Assembly: GCF_002836515.1 (NCBI RefSeq)
Contig: NZ_PJBC01000061.1
Coordinates: 62,001 to 126,000, forward strand
Direction of reading: 5' to 3'
Source: Pseudomonas sp. Choline-02u-1
GTDB taxonomy: Bacteria; Pseudomonadota; Gammaproteobacteria; Pseudomonadales; Pseudomonadaceae
Length of the DNA stretch: 64,000 bases
Of this stretch, positions 1 to 9,652 are shown piece after piece. The notes beneath the pieces were generated by a model. That model had not been told where the DNA came from. It made no database searches and worked only from the letters and a program-made list of their open reading frames with translations. Both the position numbers and the translations under genes were made by a program. How positions within the stretch are numbered: position 1 is the first letter of the stretch; each line of letters begins with the position of its first letter.

Positions 1-717
1 GACGGCCCCGCCGGGGTGTCCTTGAACCACGACAACGCCAGCCCGCCGCACACTGCGAGCATGCCCAGCAGGCTCGCGCCCAGGGCCATCTGCTCTGGCG
101 AACGGGCGTGACGCTGTGCCGCAGCCGCCGGGATGATCAGCAGCGAAGTAATCAGCAGCACGCCGACAATTTTCATCGCCACCGCAATCACCACCGCGAT
201 CAACAGCATCAGCGCCAAGCGCAAACCTGCCACCGGCAGGCCTTCGACCCGCGCCAGTTCTTCATGCACGGTGACCGCCAGCAGCGGACGCCACAGCGCG
301 ACCAGCAACACCAGCACCGCTGCGGTGCCGCCAAGAATCCAGGCCAGGTCGCTCGGACTGATCGCCAGCAGATCGCCGAACAGATAGGCCATCAGGTCGA
401 TCCGCACTTCATGCATGAAGCTTAGTACCACCAGGCCGAGAGAGAGCGTGCTCGGCGCAAGAATTCCCAACAGCGTGTCAGACGCCAGTGGCTGGCGTTG
501 TTGCAGAGTCACCAGCAACACCGCCAGCAGCAGGCAGCCGACCGTCACCGCCACCGTCGGGCTGACATCCAGCAAAAAGCCCAGCGCCACGCCGAGCAAT
601 GCGGCGTGGGACAGGGTGTCGCCGAAATAGGCCATGCGCCGCCACACCACAAACGAGCCGAGTGGCCCAGCCACCAGCGCCAGCGCCAGACCTGCGAGCA
701 GGGCATACAAAAGAAAA

Positions 718-725
<8 letters not shown>
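1..725 (-). CDS. znuB: Zinc ABC transporter permease ZnuB (C-terminus cut by window edge)
   Basis: Inner-membrane permease of the high-affinity zinc importer ZnuABC, ABC-3 family. About 241 codons are visible and the reading frame is open to the left edge; the family is usually about 260 residues, so some twenty C-terminal residues are missing. The visible protein is almost entirely hydrophobic, with at least six membrane segments, and begins MADFLLYALLAGLALALVAG. The ATG overlaps the end of znuC by eight bases (ATGGCTGA), which implies translational coupling. It is the last visible gene of the leftward zur-znuC-znuB operon. Family assignment is secure from hydrophobic profile, sequence and context. 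Confidence 0.95.
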
Positions 726-1502
<777 letters not shown>

Positions 1503-1503
<1 letters not shown>

Positions 1504-1985
1504 CAGGCCCCCTGGCAACCGGCGCACAGGCCAACCACTTCGACGGTCTGCGCTTCGACGATGAAACCCACGTCTTTGGCGCTGCTGATGATCGCGTCGC
1601 TGATCACTTTTTGCTCAAGTTCGATAGCGGCGTGGCACTCGCGGCAGATCAGGAACTGGCCCTGATGCGCGTGCTCCGGGTGTACGCAGCCGACGAAAGC
1701 ATTGAGCGAGGAGATGCGATGAACCAGGCCGTTTTCCAGCAGGAAATCCAGCGCGCGATACACCGTGGGCGGCGCGGCGCGGCGGCCGTCCTGCTCGCTG
1801 AGCACGGCGAGGATGTCATAGGCGCCCAGCGGTTTGTGACTCTGCCAGACCAGTTCCAGCACACGGCGGCGCAGGGCAGTCAGACGCAAACCTTTCTGCG
1901 CGCACAAGGTATCGGCCTCGGACAGAGCGCTGTGCACGCAATGGGAGTGGTCGTGGGGACGGCTGGCAATCGGGGTAATAGGCAT
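1503..1985 (-). CDS. zur: Zinc-responsive Fur-family repressor Zur (Np20)
   Basis: 160-residue Fur-family regulator that represses zinc uptake when zinc is replete. Its winged-helix half contains APPTVYRALDFLLENGL (about residues 74-90). The C-terminal half has the structural zinc-type cysteine pairs CREC and CAGC plus the His-rich sensory segment GCVHPEHAHQG. The N-terminus is also His/Cys rich (HDHSHCVH). First gene of the leftward znuCB operon and divergent from znuA, the classical Pseudomonas arrangement (np20 in P. aeruginosa). It probably autoregulates through the site in the shared intergenic region. Confidence 0.95.
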
Positions 1986-2010
1986 GAGCGGCGACGAGAT
2001 TTGCTGGAGA

Positions 2011-2025
2011 CGTTATTATGTTACC
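2011..2025. promoter_or_regulatory. Candidate Zur operator between zur and znuA
   Basis: CGTTATTATGTTACC lies in the 66-base divergent spacer. It resembles a gamma-proteobacterial Zur site (core TGTTATAnTATAACA) at 10 of the 14 fixed positions. The position would let one site control both transcripts. Match is imperfect, so this is an inference from similarity and location. Confidence 0.5.
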
Positions 2026-2051
2026 CGTTCTCGCTTCCTTGAGTGGTCATC

Positions 2052-2972
2052 GTGTCCCGACTTTTTTCTGTTTTTGTCGCTTTTGTTGCCAGTTTTCTAC
2101 TGATCGGTTCGGCTCAGGCCGAGGTCAAAGTGCTCACCAGCATCAAGCCGTTGCAGTTGATTGCTGCTGCGGTGCAGGACGGCGTGGCGATTCCGGAGGT
2201 GCTGCTGCCGCCGGGCGCCTCGCCGCACAATTACGCCCTGCGCCCATCCGACGTACGGAAGGTGCAGTCGGTCGATCTGCTCTACTGGATCGGCCCGGAC
2301 ATGGAAGGTTTCCTGCCGCGCGTACTCGGCGGTCGCAGCCTGCCGAGCGTCGCGGTGCAGGATTTGCCGGGGCTCAAGCTGCGGCATTTCGGCGCGGACA
2401 ACCATTCCCACTCCGAAGAGGCCGATGAACACGATCACGATCATCGCCCCGGCTCGCTGGATGCGCACTTGTGGCTGTCACCGGTCAACGCGCGGGTGAT
2501 CGCCGACAAAATGGCCGCCGACCTCAGCGCCGCCGACCCGGCCAATGCCCAGCGTTATCAGAGCAATGCCAAAGCGTTCGATGAACGTCTGGATGCGCTG
2601 GACCAACGCTTGAAAAAGCGTCTGGCCAATGTTGAAGGCAAGCCGTACTTCGTCTTTCACGAGGCCTTTGATTATTTCGAGGACGCCTACGGCCTGAAGC
2701 ACGCCGGGGTCTTCGCGGTGGCCGCCGAGGTGCAGCCGGGCGCCCAGCACGTCGCGGCGATGCGCAAGCGCTTGCAGGAAGTGGGCAAGACCTGTGTGTT
2801 CAGCGAGCCGCCGTTGCGTCCGCGTCTGGCGGAAACGCTGGTGGCCGGTTTGCCGGTGAAACTGGCCGAGCTGGATGCGTTGGGTGGTTATACGCCGGCG
2901 ACGGCTCAGGGCTACGAGCAGGTGCTGGAAAAACTCGGCAATGACCTGGCCGGGTGCCTGGAATCGTTGTAA
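2052..2972 (+). CDS. znuA: Zinc ABC transporter periplasmic binding protein ZnuA
   Basis: Periplasmic zinc-binding lipoprotein-fold protein (cluster 9 binding proteins, TroA fold) that delivers zinc to ZnuB. I choose the GTG at 2052 (MSRLFSVFVAFVASFLLIGSAQA), which gives a clean Sec signal peptide cleaved after AQA; an in-frame GTG at 2043 would add only three residues. Expected ligands: a histidine in the PHNYAL segment, then HLWLSP and HEAF. Between the first and second is a charged His-rich loop (HSHSEEADEHDHDH), the hallmark of ZnuA as opposed to manganese-binding relatives. Length about 306 residues is normal. Confidence 0.95.
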   Translation: MSRLFSVFVAFVASFLLIGSAQAEVKVLTSIKPLQLIAAAVQDGVAIPEVLLPPGASPHNYALRPSDVRKVQSVDLLYWIGPDMEGFLPRVLGGRSLPSVAVQDLPGLKLRHFGADNHSHSEEADEHDHDHRPGSLDAHLWLSPVNARVIADKMAADLSAADPANAQRYQSNAKAFDERLDALDQRLKKRLANVEGKPYFVFHEAFDYFEDAYGLKHAGVFAVAAEVQPGAQHVAAMRKRLQEVGKTCVFSEPPLRPRLAETLVAGLPVKLAELDALGGYTPATAQGYEQVLEKLGNDLAGCLESL

Positions 2973-2994
2973 CCCCAGCACCGGCGCTGCCCCG

Positions 2995-3069
2995 TTCGCG
3001 AGCAAGCCCGCTCCCACATTGGATTTGTGAACGACACAGACCTCATGTGGGAGCGGGCTTGCTCGCGAA
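2995..3069. repeat. REP pair (palindromic, type 1)
   Basis: Two inverted 25-base arms face each other over a 25-base spacer; the right arm reads GTGGGAGCGGGCTTGCTCGC and its flanks. The element sits between the convergent ends of znuA and thrB. The same family recurs near 23.8, 28.6, 32.1, 41.4 and 57.0 kb. It can fold into a long hairpin and may help end transcription from both sides. Confidence 0.9.
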
Positions 3070-3073
3070 GCTT

Positions 3074-4027
3074 TTAAAGGGCAAAAGGCAACGGGGTGCT
3101 GACCCTCTGCCGCTGCGCCAAGCGCTGCTCAAACTCCTGCGGATCGTGAATCAACACGTCCTGCCCGGCGAACTGCTCGGCGGCGATCAGGCGTGACAGC
3201 CAGAACCGCACACAAGCGACGCGCAGCATCGTCGGCCACAATTCGGCTTCCGCCGCCGTGAACGGGCGCAGCGCCGCGTAGGCGCCGAGAAACGCTCGGG
3301 CACGCGGGCCATCGATTACGCCAGCCTCATCCGAACACCAGTCGTTCAACGCGATTGCCACGTCATACAGCATCGGCCCCGAGCAAGCGTTGTAGAAGTC
3401 GATCAGCCCGGTCAGATGGGTGCCTTCGAACATGGCGTTGTCGCGAAACAGATCGGCATGAATGTTCGCCCGAGGCAGCGCGAGGATCTTGTCTTTGCGC
3501 TCAGAGATTTCATCCAGCGCGCTTTGCAGCAGCGCACGCGGCTCAACGCTCAGATGCGAGAGAAACTCCGTACCCTCCTCCAGCATCCAGTCCAGACCAC
3601 GATCGGTCTTGCGCTTGATCATGCGCTCGCCCTGAGTCGCCAGATGCAGATGCGCCTGCAATTCGCCGACCTGTGCGCAATGCTGGGCGTTGGCGACCTT
3701 GATGTGCTTGCCCGACAGGCGCGGTTGCAGCAATGCCGGTTTGCCTTTGAGTTCACGCAAGGCGACGCCGTCCGTGGTGCGCAGGGCGTAGGGCACCGGC
3801 AGATCGGCTTCGTGCAGCACGTCGAGCAAGTCGATGAAGAACGGCATCTCCTGCACCGGGCCGCGCTCGACGAGGGTCAGGACAAATTCGCCCTGCTCCA
3901 GGCTGATGAAGAAATTGGTGTTTTCGCTGCCGGCGGCGATCCCCTGGAAATCAAGCAGGCGGCCGAGCCCATAAGGGGCGAGAAAAGTTTCCAGCTCGGG
4001 CCGAGCCAGGGGAGTGAACACAGACAT
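3074..4027 (-). CDS. thrB: Homoserine kinase (APH-fold ThrB)
   Basis: Phosphorylates L-homoserine with ATP on the way to threonine. The 317-residue protein is of the aminoglycoside-phosphotransferase-like ThrB type used by pseudomonads rather than the GHMP kinase type. The catalytic loop NIHADLFRDNAMF is near residue 187 (His-x-Asp with the following Asn), followed by the metal-binding GLIDFYNA. The last codons abut the REP pair. It is followed upstream by the DUF2782 gene and polA, the order seen in P. aeruginosa (thrB, PA5494, polA). Confidence 0.95.
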   Translation of the reverse strand: MSVFTPLARPELETFLAPYGLGRLLDFQGIAAGSENTNFFISLEQGEFVLTLVERGPVQEMPFFIDLLDVLHEADLPVPYALRTTDGVALRELKGKPALLQPRLSGKHIKVANAQHCAQVGELQAHLHLATQGERMIKRKTDRGLDWMLEEGTEFLSHLSVEPRALLQSALDEISERKDKILALPRANIHADLFRDNAMFEGTHLTGLIDFYNACSGPMLYDVAIALNDWCSDEAGVIDGPRARAFLGAYAALRPFTAAEAELWPTMLRVACVRFWLSRLIAAEQFAGQDVLIHDPQEFEQRLAQRQRVSTPLPFAL

Positions 4028-4080
4028 GTCTTAACTGCCAGTACGGGCGCCGCAACGGCGGCGCCGGGTGAATTGAAAAC

Positions 4081-4371
4081 CTACTTCCATTCGAAGATCT
4101 TCCATGACGGGATCAGCATATCCGGCTGATCCGAGCGGATGAAATTCGCATCCGTCCCGTCGGCGCGCACCAGAAAATACGGCGGCGCACCCTTGGGCGT
4201 GACCTTGATCGCATACAGGAACCCGTTCTGACGGTACTCCTGAATGGTCTTGTCGCCCTCCGTGCGGATGGTGACCTCGGGGTCACCGCCCGGTGCATCA
4301 TCCGCCGCCATCGCGGTCAGTGGTGAGACAGCGATCAACCCGACCAGCAGCAAGCGATTTAACGTACGCAT
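4081..4371 (-). CDS. DUF2782 small exported protein
   Basis: 96-residue protein with a Sec signal peptide (MRTLNRLLLVGLIAVSPLTAMA, cleavage after AMA). The mature domain contains TIQEYRQNGFLYAIKVTPK and PPYFLVRADG and matches the DUF2782 family, found next to polA/thrB in Pseudomonas. Predicted periplasmic, about 75 residues mature. Function is unknown. It is transcribed towards thrB, 53 bases away, so the two may share a transcript; polA is divergent. Confidence 0.9.
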   Translation of the reverse strand: MRTLNRLLLVGLIAVSPLTAMAADDAPGGDPEVTIRTEGDKTIQEYRQNGFLYAIKVTPKGAPPYFLVRADGTDANFIRSDQPDMLIPSWKIFEWK

Positions 4372-4445
4372 GATAACCTTGTCCCTTTGTCGTCAACGGT
4401 CCCGCTATTCTAGCCCCGGACCCGCCGAAAAGGTTGATCCTGCTC

Positions 4446-7250
4446 ATGAGCCAAGCCCCCCTCGTCCTGGTGGACGGTTCGTCTTACCTGTACCGCGCCT
4501 TTCATGCACTGCCACCACTGACCACGTCCAAAGGCCTGCCGACCGGTGCGGTCAAAGGCGTGCTCAACATGCTCAAGAGTCTGCGCAAGCAGTACCCGGA
4601 CAGCCCGTTCGCCGTGGTGTTCGACGCCAAGGGCGGGACATTTCGCGATGAGATGTACGCCGAATACAAAGCCAACCGCCCGAGCATGCCAGATGACATG
4701 CGCGTGCAGATCGAGCCGCTGCACCAGAGCGTGATCGCCCTGGGTTTCCCGCTGCTGTGCGTGGACGGCGTCGAGGCCGACGACGTGATCGGCACCCTCG
4801 CCCGCAGCAGCGCGGCGGCGGACCGTCCGGTGATCATCTCCACCGGTGACAAGGACATGGCGCAACTGGTCGACGGCCACATTACCTTGGTCAACACCAT
4901 GTCCGGTAGTTCGATGGATGTGGAGGGCGTGAAGGAGAAATTCGGCGTCGCTCCGGAGCAGATCATCGATTATCTGGCGCTGATGGGCGATTCGTCCGAC
5001 AACATTCCGGGCGTTCCCGGCATCGGCCCGAAAACCGCGTCCGGTCTGTTGGTCGGGGTCAATGGCGGCCTGACTGAGCTGTACGCCAACCTCGACATCG
5101 TCCCGACCCTGCCGATTCGCGGCGCCAAGACCCTGCCGGCCAAGCTCGAAGAGCACAAGGAAATGGCATTCCTCTCCTACCAATTGGCAACCATCAAGAT
5201 CGACGTGCCGCTGGATATCGGCCTCGACGATCTGCAGATGGGTCCGGAAGACCCAGCCAAACTGTACGAGCTGTACACCCTGCTGGAATTCAAGAGCTGG
5301 CTCAATGATCTGGATCGCGATGCCAAGCGTCTGGAACTGAGCGCGGCAGCCGAGCCTGCGCCCGCGCAGGATCTATTCAGCGCCCCGCCAGCCGAGGCAG
5401 CCGCCGCGCCTGCTGAAGCCGCATACGAAACCATCCTCGATCAGGCCCGCTTCGACGTCTGGCTGGAAAAACTGCGCAACGCCAAACTGATCGCCTTCGA
5501 CACTGAAACCACCGGTATCGACGCGCAGCAGGCGCAACTGGTCGGCCTGTCGTTCGCCGTGCAGGCCAACGAAGCCGCGTACATTCCGCTGACCCACTCC
5601 TACATCGGCGTGCCGGAGCAGCTGGATCGCGACACCGTCCTGCGCGCACTCAAGCCGATCCTGGAAGACCCGCACAAGCTCAAGGTCGGTCAGCACGCCA
5701 AATTCGACATGAACATCCTGGCCAACTGCGCCATCGGCGGCGATCAAAGTGAAGGCATCAGCGTGCGCGGCGTCGCCTTCGACACGATGCTTGAGTCCTA
5801 CGTGCTCAACTCCACCGCGACCCGCCACGACATGGACAGCCTCGCGCTGAAATACCTGGACCACACCACGGTGAGCTTCCAGGACATTGCCGGCAAAGGC
5901 GCCAAGCAGCTGACCTTCGACCAGATCGCGCTGGAACAGGCCGGGCCGTATGCCGCCGAAGACGCCGACATCACCCTGCGCCTGCATCAGGCGCTGGTAG
6001 AAAAACTTAACGCGATCCCGAGCCTGGCCAGCGTGCTGACCGATATCGAGATGCCGCTGGTGCCGGTACTGGCTCGCATCGAGCGTCAGGGCGCCTTCGT
6101 CGACGCAGAACTGCTCGGCATCCAGAGCATTGAGCTTGGCAACAAAATGGTCGCGCTGGAGCGTGAGGCCTTCGAGATTGCCGGTGAGGAATTCAACCTC
6201 GGCTCGCCGAAGCAACTGGGCGTGATTCTCTATGAAAAGCTCGGCCTGCCGGTGCTGAAGAAAACCGCCAAGGGCCAGCCGTCCACCGCCGAAGAAGTGC
6301 TGGCGAAACTCGCCGAAGACGATCACCGCTTGCCGAAGGTGCTGATGGAGCACCGCTCGATGAGCAAGCTGAAAAGCACCTACACCGATCGCCTGCCGGA
6401 GCAGATCAACCCGCGCACCGGGCGCATTCACACCTCGTACCATCAGGCCGTGGCCTCCACCGGGCGGCTGTCCTCCAGTGATCCGAACCTGCAGAACATC
6501 CCGGTGCGCACCGCTGAAGGCCGGCGCATTCGCCAGGCATTCGTCGCGCCGAAGGGCTACAAACTGCTGGCGGCGGACTACTCGCAAATCGAATTGCGGA
6601 TCATGGCGCACCTGTCCCGCGACGAAGGCTTGATGAACGCTTTCCGCAACAACCTCGACGTGCACACCGCAACCGCTGCCGAAGTGTTCAAGGTCGAGCT
6701 GGATCAAGTGACCTCGGACCAGCGCCGCAGCGCCAAGGCGATCAACTTCGGCCTGATCTACGGCATGGGCGCGCAGAAGCTTGGCAAGGACATTGGCGTC
6801 GACACCAAGACCGCCAAGGCTTACATCGATACTTACTTCGCCCGTTATCCAGGCGTCCGTGAATACATGGAACGCACCCGCGCGCAGGCGGCCGATCAGG
6901 GTTACGTCGAAACTTTCTTCGGTCGTCGCCTGTACTTGCCGGAGATCAACTCGAACAAGCCACAGGAACGCGCCGCCGCAGAACGCACGGCGATCAACGC
7001 GCCGATGCAGGGCACGGCTGCGGACATCATCAAGAAAGCCATGGTCGCTGTGGACGACTGGCTGGCGACGTCAGGGCTGGATGCGCGGGTCATCCTGCAG
7101 GTACACGATGAACTGGTGCTGGAGGTTCGCGAGGACCTGGTTGAGCAGGTCAGCGCCGAGATTCGCCTGCACATGAGCGAAGCGGCGAAGCTCGATGTGC
7201 CGCTGCTGGTGGAAGTGGGTGTCGGCAACAATTGGGATGAGGCGCACTAA
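4446..7250 (+). CDS. polA: DNA polymerase I
   Basis: Repair and Okazaki-fragment polymerase, 934 residues from the ATG giving MSQAPLVLVDGSSYLYRA; an in-frame TTG twelve bases upstream is less likely. Residues 1-290 form the 5' nuclease (DGVEADDVIGT, GIGPKTASGLL). The 3'-5' exonuclease is intact: AFDTETTG, then QHAKFDMNIL, then YAAEDADI. The polymerase domain shows motif A (AADYSQIELR, about 710), motif B (RRSAKAINFGLIYGMG, about 764) and motif C (VHDELVLEV, about 886). A Pro/Ala-rich linker sits near 305-325. All catalytic residues are present. Confidence 0.98.
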   Translation: MSQAPLVLVDGSSYLYRAFHALPPLTTSKGLPTGAVKGVLNMLKSLRKQYPDSPFAVVFDAKGGTFRDEMYAEYKANRPSMPDDMRVQIEPLHQSVIALGFPLLCVDGVEADDVIGTLARSSAAADRPVIISTGDKDMAQLVDGHITLVNTMSGSSMDVEGVKEKFGVAPEQIIDYLALMGDSSDNIPGVPGIGPKTASGLLVGVNGGLTELYANLDIVPTLPIRGAKTLPAKLEEHKEMAFLSYQLATIKIDVPLDIGLDDLQMGPEDPAKLYELYTLLEFKSWLNDLDRDAKRLELSAAAEPAPAQDLFSAPPAEAAAAPAEAAYETILDQARFDVWLEKLRNAKLIAFDTETTGIDAQQAQLVGLSFAVQANEAAYIPLTHSYIGVPEQLDRDTVLRALKPILEDPHKLKVGQHAKFDMNILANCAIGGDQSEGISVRGVAFDTMLESYVLNSTATRHDMDSLALKYLDHTTVSFQDIAGKGAKQLTFDQIALEQAGPYAAEDADITLRLHQALVEKLNAIPSLASVLTDIEMPLVPVLARIERQGAFVDAELLGIQSIELGNKMVALEREAFEIAGEEFNLGSPKQLGVILYEKLGLPVLKKTAKGQPSTAEEVLAKLAEDDHRLPKVLMEHRSMSKLKSTYTDRLPEQINPRTGRIHTSYHQAVASTGRLSSSDPNLQNIPVRTAEGRRIRQAFVAPKGYKLLAADYSQIELRIMAHLSRDEGLMNAFRNNLDVHTATAAEVFKVELDQVTSDQRRSAKAINFGLIYGMGAQKLGKDIGVDTKTAKAYIDTYFARYPGVREYMERTRAQAADQGYVETFFGRRLYLPEINSNKPQERAAAERTAINAPMQGTAADIIKKAMVAVDDWLATSGLDARVILQVHDELVLEVREDLVEQVSAEIRLHMSEAAKLDVPLLVEVGVGNNWDEAH

Positions 7251-7260
7251 GACTTCAGCG

Positions 7261-7285
7261 TTGCCGCGACTTGCTGTCGCGGCAA
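7261..7285. repeat. Perfect stem-loop after polA
   Basis: TTGCCGCGAC and its exact complement flank a five-base loop, ten bases after the polA stop. No T-run follows, so it may be a processing or mRNA-stabilising hairpin or a single REP-like unit rather than a canonical intrinsic terminator. Confidence 0.6.
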
Positions 7286-7351
7286 GCCGCGCAGAACGGG
7301 CTTAGACCGATAAATGCCTGAAGCTATTCCAAAGCTTTTTGAAAAAAATCT

Positions 7352-7379
7352 GAACTAATCTGCCGATCCAACACTCAGA
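7352..7379 (+). promoter_or_regulatory. AlgU (sigma-22)-type promoter for ErsA
   Basis: GAACTA and TCAGA are separated by 17 bases, close to the AlgU/RpoE consensus GAACTT-N16/17-TCTGA. The expected start is at about 7386, where the conserved sRNA begins. ErsA of P. aeruginosa is reported to depend on AlgU, which agrees. No experimental start is available here. Confidence 0.7.
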
Positions 7380-7385
7380 GGTACT

Positions 7386-7517
7386 GAATGGCTGGTGAAG
7401 CCCTTCGATGCTCCTATGTTGTGTTAAGTGTTGGCAGATATCTGAACCCCGCCCTAGCGGTTCGGAACTTAAACCCCGGAACTTCTCCCTCCCCAATGAA
7501 GTCCGGGGCTTTTTTTG
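7386..7517 (+). ncRNA. ersA: ErsA-like small regulatory RNA
   Basis: Lies between polA and engB, the position of ErsA in P. aeruginosa and of Spot 42 in enterics. From the predicted AlgU start to the end of the T-run the unit is about 132 nucleotides, the length reported for ErsA. A GAAGCCC-type unpaired stretch near the 5' end could be a seed. The 3' end is an intrinsic terminator: CCCCGGA at 7473-7479 pairs with TCCGGGG at 7502-7508, followed by eight Ts. ErsA is an Hfq-dependent envelope-stress sRNA affecting exopolysaccharide (algC) and porin mRNAs; targets here are inferred only. Confidence 0.8.
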
Positions 7518-7669
7518 CTAAAAAATCAGCTGTAGCGCGGCCATGCTGCGTTGAAAGCAGGTCTAAAAATGCTCATTTAGGTCCCCTAAAGTCGAGCGCG
7601 ACCCCGGCCGTTTTAGCCCTACTTTCGCCTTGCCTGGCCACACTACAACCAATTTTTCCCTATTCCGAA
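7518..7669. other. Spacer between ErsA terminator and engB end
   Basis: About 150 bases with no reading frame, repeat or RNA I can support. Sequence is less GC-rich than the flanking genes. Confidence 0.6.
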
Positions 7670-8314
7670 TTACTCGGCTGCCGCCTCGGCGCCTTTGTCT
7701 GCCAGTTCCATCCAGTCGGCCAGTACAGTGTAGGCCTCTTCCAGGCCCATGCGTTTTGGTGCGGAGAACAACTGGATGGTGATCGAGTCGCCCCAGCCTT
7801 TGCGGATTTCCGACTGTACTTTCAGCAGAGTATTTTTTGCCGCGCCGTAGGTGAGCTTGTCGGCTTTGGTCAGCAGGATGTGCATCGGCATGCCAGCCGC
7901 GACGGCCCAGTCGAGCATCAGCAGGTCGAAGTCGGTCATTGGATGGCGGATGTCCATCATCAGAATCAGACCTTTCAAACTCTCTCGGCCACCGAGGTAA
8001 GCCTCGAGGTGGCGCTGCCAGTGTTGCTTGAGCGGGATCGGTACTTTTGCATAACCGTAGCCCGGCAGGTCGACCAGACGGCGATCATCGTCTAGCTTGA
8101 AGAAGTTCAATAGCTGTGTGCGACCCGGAGTTTTCGAGGTGCGCGCCAGGCTGGCATGAGTCAGGGTGTTCAGCGCGCTGGATTTGCCGGCGTTGGAACG
8201 ACCGGCAAACGCCACTTCGAAGCCTTCATCGTCAGGGCATTGATCGACTTTGGCGGCACTGAGCATGAACGTGGACTGTTGGCACAGGCCGAGGATGGGA
8301 TTCTTGAGTTGCAT
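7670..8314 (-). CDS. engB: Ribosome biogenesis GTPase EngB (YihA/YsxC)
   Basis: Essential-type small GTPase involved in large ribosomal subunit assembly. Starting at MQLKNPILGLC gives 214 residues, the normal family length; the further upstream extension is not conserved-looking. G1 is GRSNAGKS (38-45), G2 region TSKTPGRTQ, G3 DLPGYGYAK, G4 LTKADK, and G5 LFSAPK, where family members usually have a Ser-Ala-x motif. An Ala/Glu-rich tail ends the protein. Convergent with ErsA; divergent from the cytochrome c5 gene, leaving a 191-base shared upstream region containing a TATAAT at 8388-8393. Confidence 0.95.
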   Translation of the reverse strand: MQLKNPILGLCQQSTFMLSAAKVDQCPDDEGFEVAFAGRSNAGKSSALNTLTHASLARTSKTPGRTQLLNFFKLDDDRRLVDLPGYGYAKVPIPLKQHWQRHLEAYLGGRESLKGLILMMDIRHPMTDFDLLMLDWAVAAGMPMHILLTKADKLTYGAAKNTLLKVQSEIRKGWGDSITIQLFSAPKRMGLEEAYTVLADWMELADKGAEAAAE

Positions 8315-8505
8315 GGGATTTCCGATGTGGGCGGCGCCGGGATTGGGCGCGGAACGCGGTGTCGCTTCCGTTTCAGTGACGCCAGTATATAATGCCGCAG
8401 ATTTTGTGTGTGCTTTGTCCCAGCGAAGGATGAAGTTCACGAGAGCGCCAGACTTTGATTGCGCATTAGAACGCAGAACGCTCTCAACCCTGAAAAGGTC
8501 GTTTT

Positions 8506-8811
8506 ATGACGAAATGGCTGCTGGCTGCCGGAGTCTTGATGCCGCTTTACAGCGCACAGGCTACACAGGATCCGGAAGCCGTGTACAACCGTGTTTGTGG
8601 TGCCTGTCATTCCGGCCAACTACCCATGGCGCCCAAAAGAGGCGATCAGGAAGCTTGGACGCCGAGGTTGGCGAAAGGTATGGGGACGCTGGTGCAACAC
8701 GTGACCCAGGGTTTCAAGGCGATGCCGCCGCGTGGTTTGTGCATGGACTGCAGTGCCGAGGATTACCAGGCCATCATCCTGTGGATGAGCGAGAGTAAGC
8801 CCGGTCCATAA
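8506..8811 (+). CDS. Cytochrome c5-type periplasmic protein
   Basis: Small exported monohaem cytochrome c, 101 residues. A signal peptide (MTKWLLAAGVLMPLYSAQA) precedes the haem-binding CGACH (C31, C34, H35). The likely axial methionine is in FKAMPPRG, and a second cysteine pair (CMDC) near the C-terminus is the disulfide typical of cytochromes c5. Followed after 30 bases by the cytochrome c4 gene, so the pair probably forms an operon supplying electron carriers to terminal oxidases. Homologous position to PA5491. Confidence 0.9.
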   Translation: MTKWLLAAGVLMPLYSAQATQDPEAVYNRVCGACHSGQLPMAPKRGDQEAWTPRLAKGMGTLVQHVTQGFKAMPPRGLCMDCSAEDYQAIILWMSESKPGP

Positions 8812-8841
8812 CTTAACCCTTAGCCGTAGTTGGATTAGCTG

Positions 8842-9453
8842 ATGAACAAATTGATCGTGAGTCTGCTGTTGACCGTGGGAATTTCAGGCTTCGCCCATGC
8901 TGCCGGCGATGCCGCAGCAGGCCAGGCCAAAGCTGCCGTGTGCGGGGCCTGCCATGGCCCGGACGGCAACAGCATGGCGCCGAATTTTCCGAAACTGGCC
9001 GGTCAAGGTGAACGTTACCTCGACAAGCAATTGCACGACATCAAGTCGGGCAAGCGCGTGGTGCTGGAGATGACCGGCCTGTTGACCAACCTGAATGATC
9101 AGGATCTGGCCGATATTTCCGCCTACTTCGCCAGCCAGAAAGGCAGCGTCGGTGCCGCCGATCCAAAGATCGTCGCTCGCGGTGAAGCTCTGTTCCGTGG
9201 CGGCAACCTGGAAAAAGGTCTGCCAGCCTGCACCGGCTGCCATTCGCCAAATGGTGCCGGCAACGCTGCAGCAGGCTTCCCGCATCTGGGTGGCCAGCAC
9301 GCTCAATACATCGCCAAGCAACTGACCGACTTCCGCAAGGAAGACGGTGGTCGCGCCAATGACGGCGACGCGATGACCATGCGCACCATCGCACGCAAGC
9401 TGAGCGATGAAGACATCGCTGCGGTTTCCAGCTACATCCAGGGCCTGCACTGA
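8842..9453 (+). CDS. cc4: Dihaem cytochrome c4
   Basis: Periplasmic, probably membrane-associated two-haem cytochrome that passes electrons from the bc1 complex to cbb3-type oxidases. Signal peptide to about residue 20 (FAHA), then CGACH (C34-H38) and CTGCH (C130-H134) in two homologous halves. Candidate axial methionines lie in NSMAPNF and DAMTMRT. The 203-residue length is typical. It is followed by a strong terminator. Confidence 0.95.
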   Translation: MNKLIVSLLLTVGISGFAHAAGDAAAGQAKAAVCGACHGPDGNSMAPNFPKLAGQGERYLDKQLHDIKSGKRVVLEMTGLLTNLNDQDLADISAYFASQKGSVGAADPKIVARGEALFRGGNLEKGLPACTGCHSPNGAGNAAAGFPHLGGQHAQYIAKQLTDFRKEDGGRANDGDAMTMRTIARKLSDEDIAAVSSYIQGLH

Positions 9454-9530
9454 GGCTCTGATTCGAGGGTTGAACGAGGCGCGCAACGCCTGCCACGTTA
9501 ACGCTCGATTAATCCTTCGCAGCGAGTATA

Positions 9531-9558
9531 AAAAGGGTGGCTCAGGCCGCCCTTTTTT
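9531..9558 (+). terminator. Intrinsic terminator after cc4
   Basis: AAAGGGTGGC and GGCCGCCCTTT pair around a short loop, followed by a T-run. It ends the cytochrome operon before dsbA. Confidence 0.8.
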
Positions 9559-9652
9559 GTGGCCGCTGCCGTTACACTACAGCACTCATGCCCGCCAGGA
9601 TCTGTGTCAAAACAGGTCGAGCGAGGCGACCCAAATTGTTCAGGAGTAAAGC

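Noticed and set aside
8388..8393. TATAAT as a promoter of the cytochrome operon
   Set aside because: No acceptable -35 at 16-18 bases; kept only as a note under engB.
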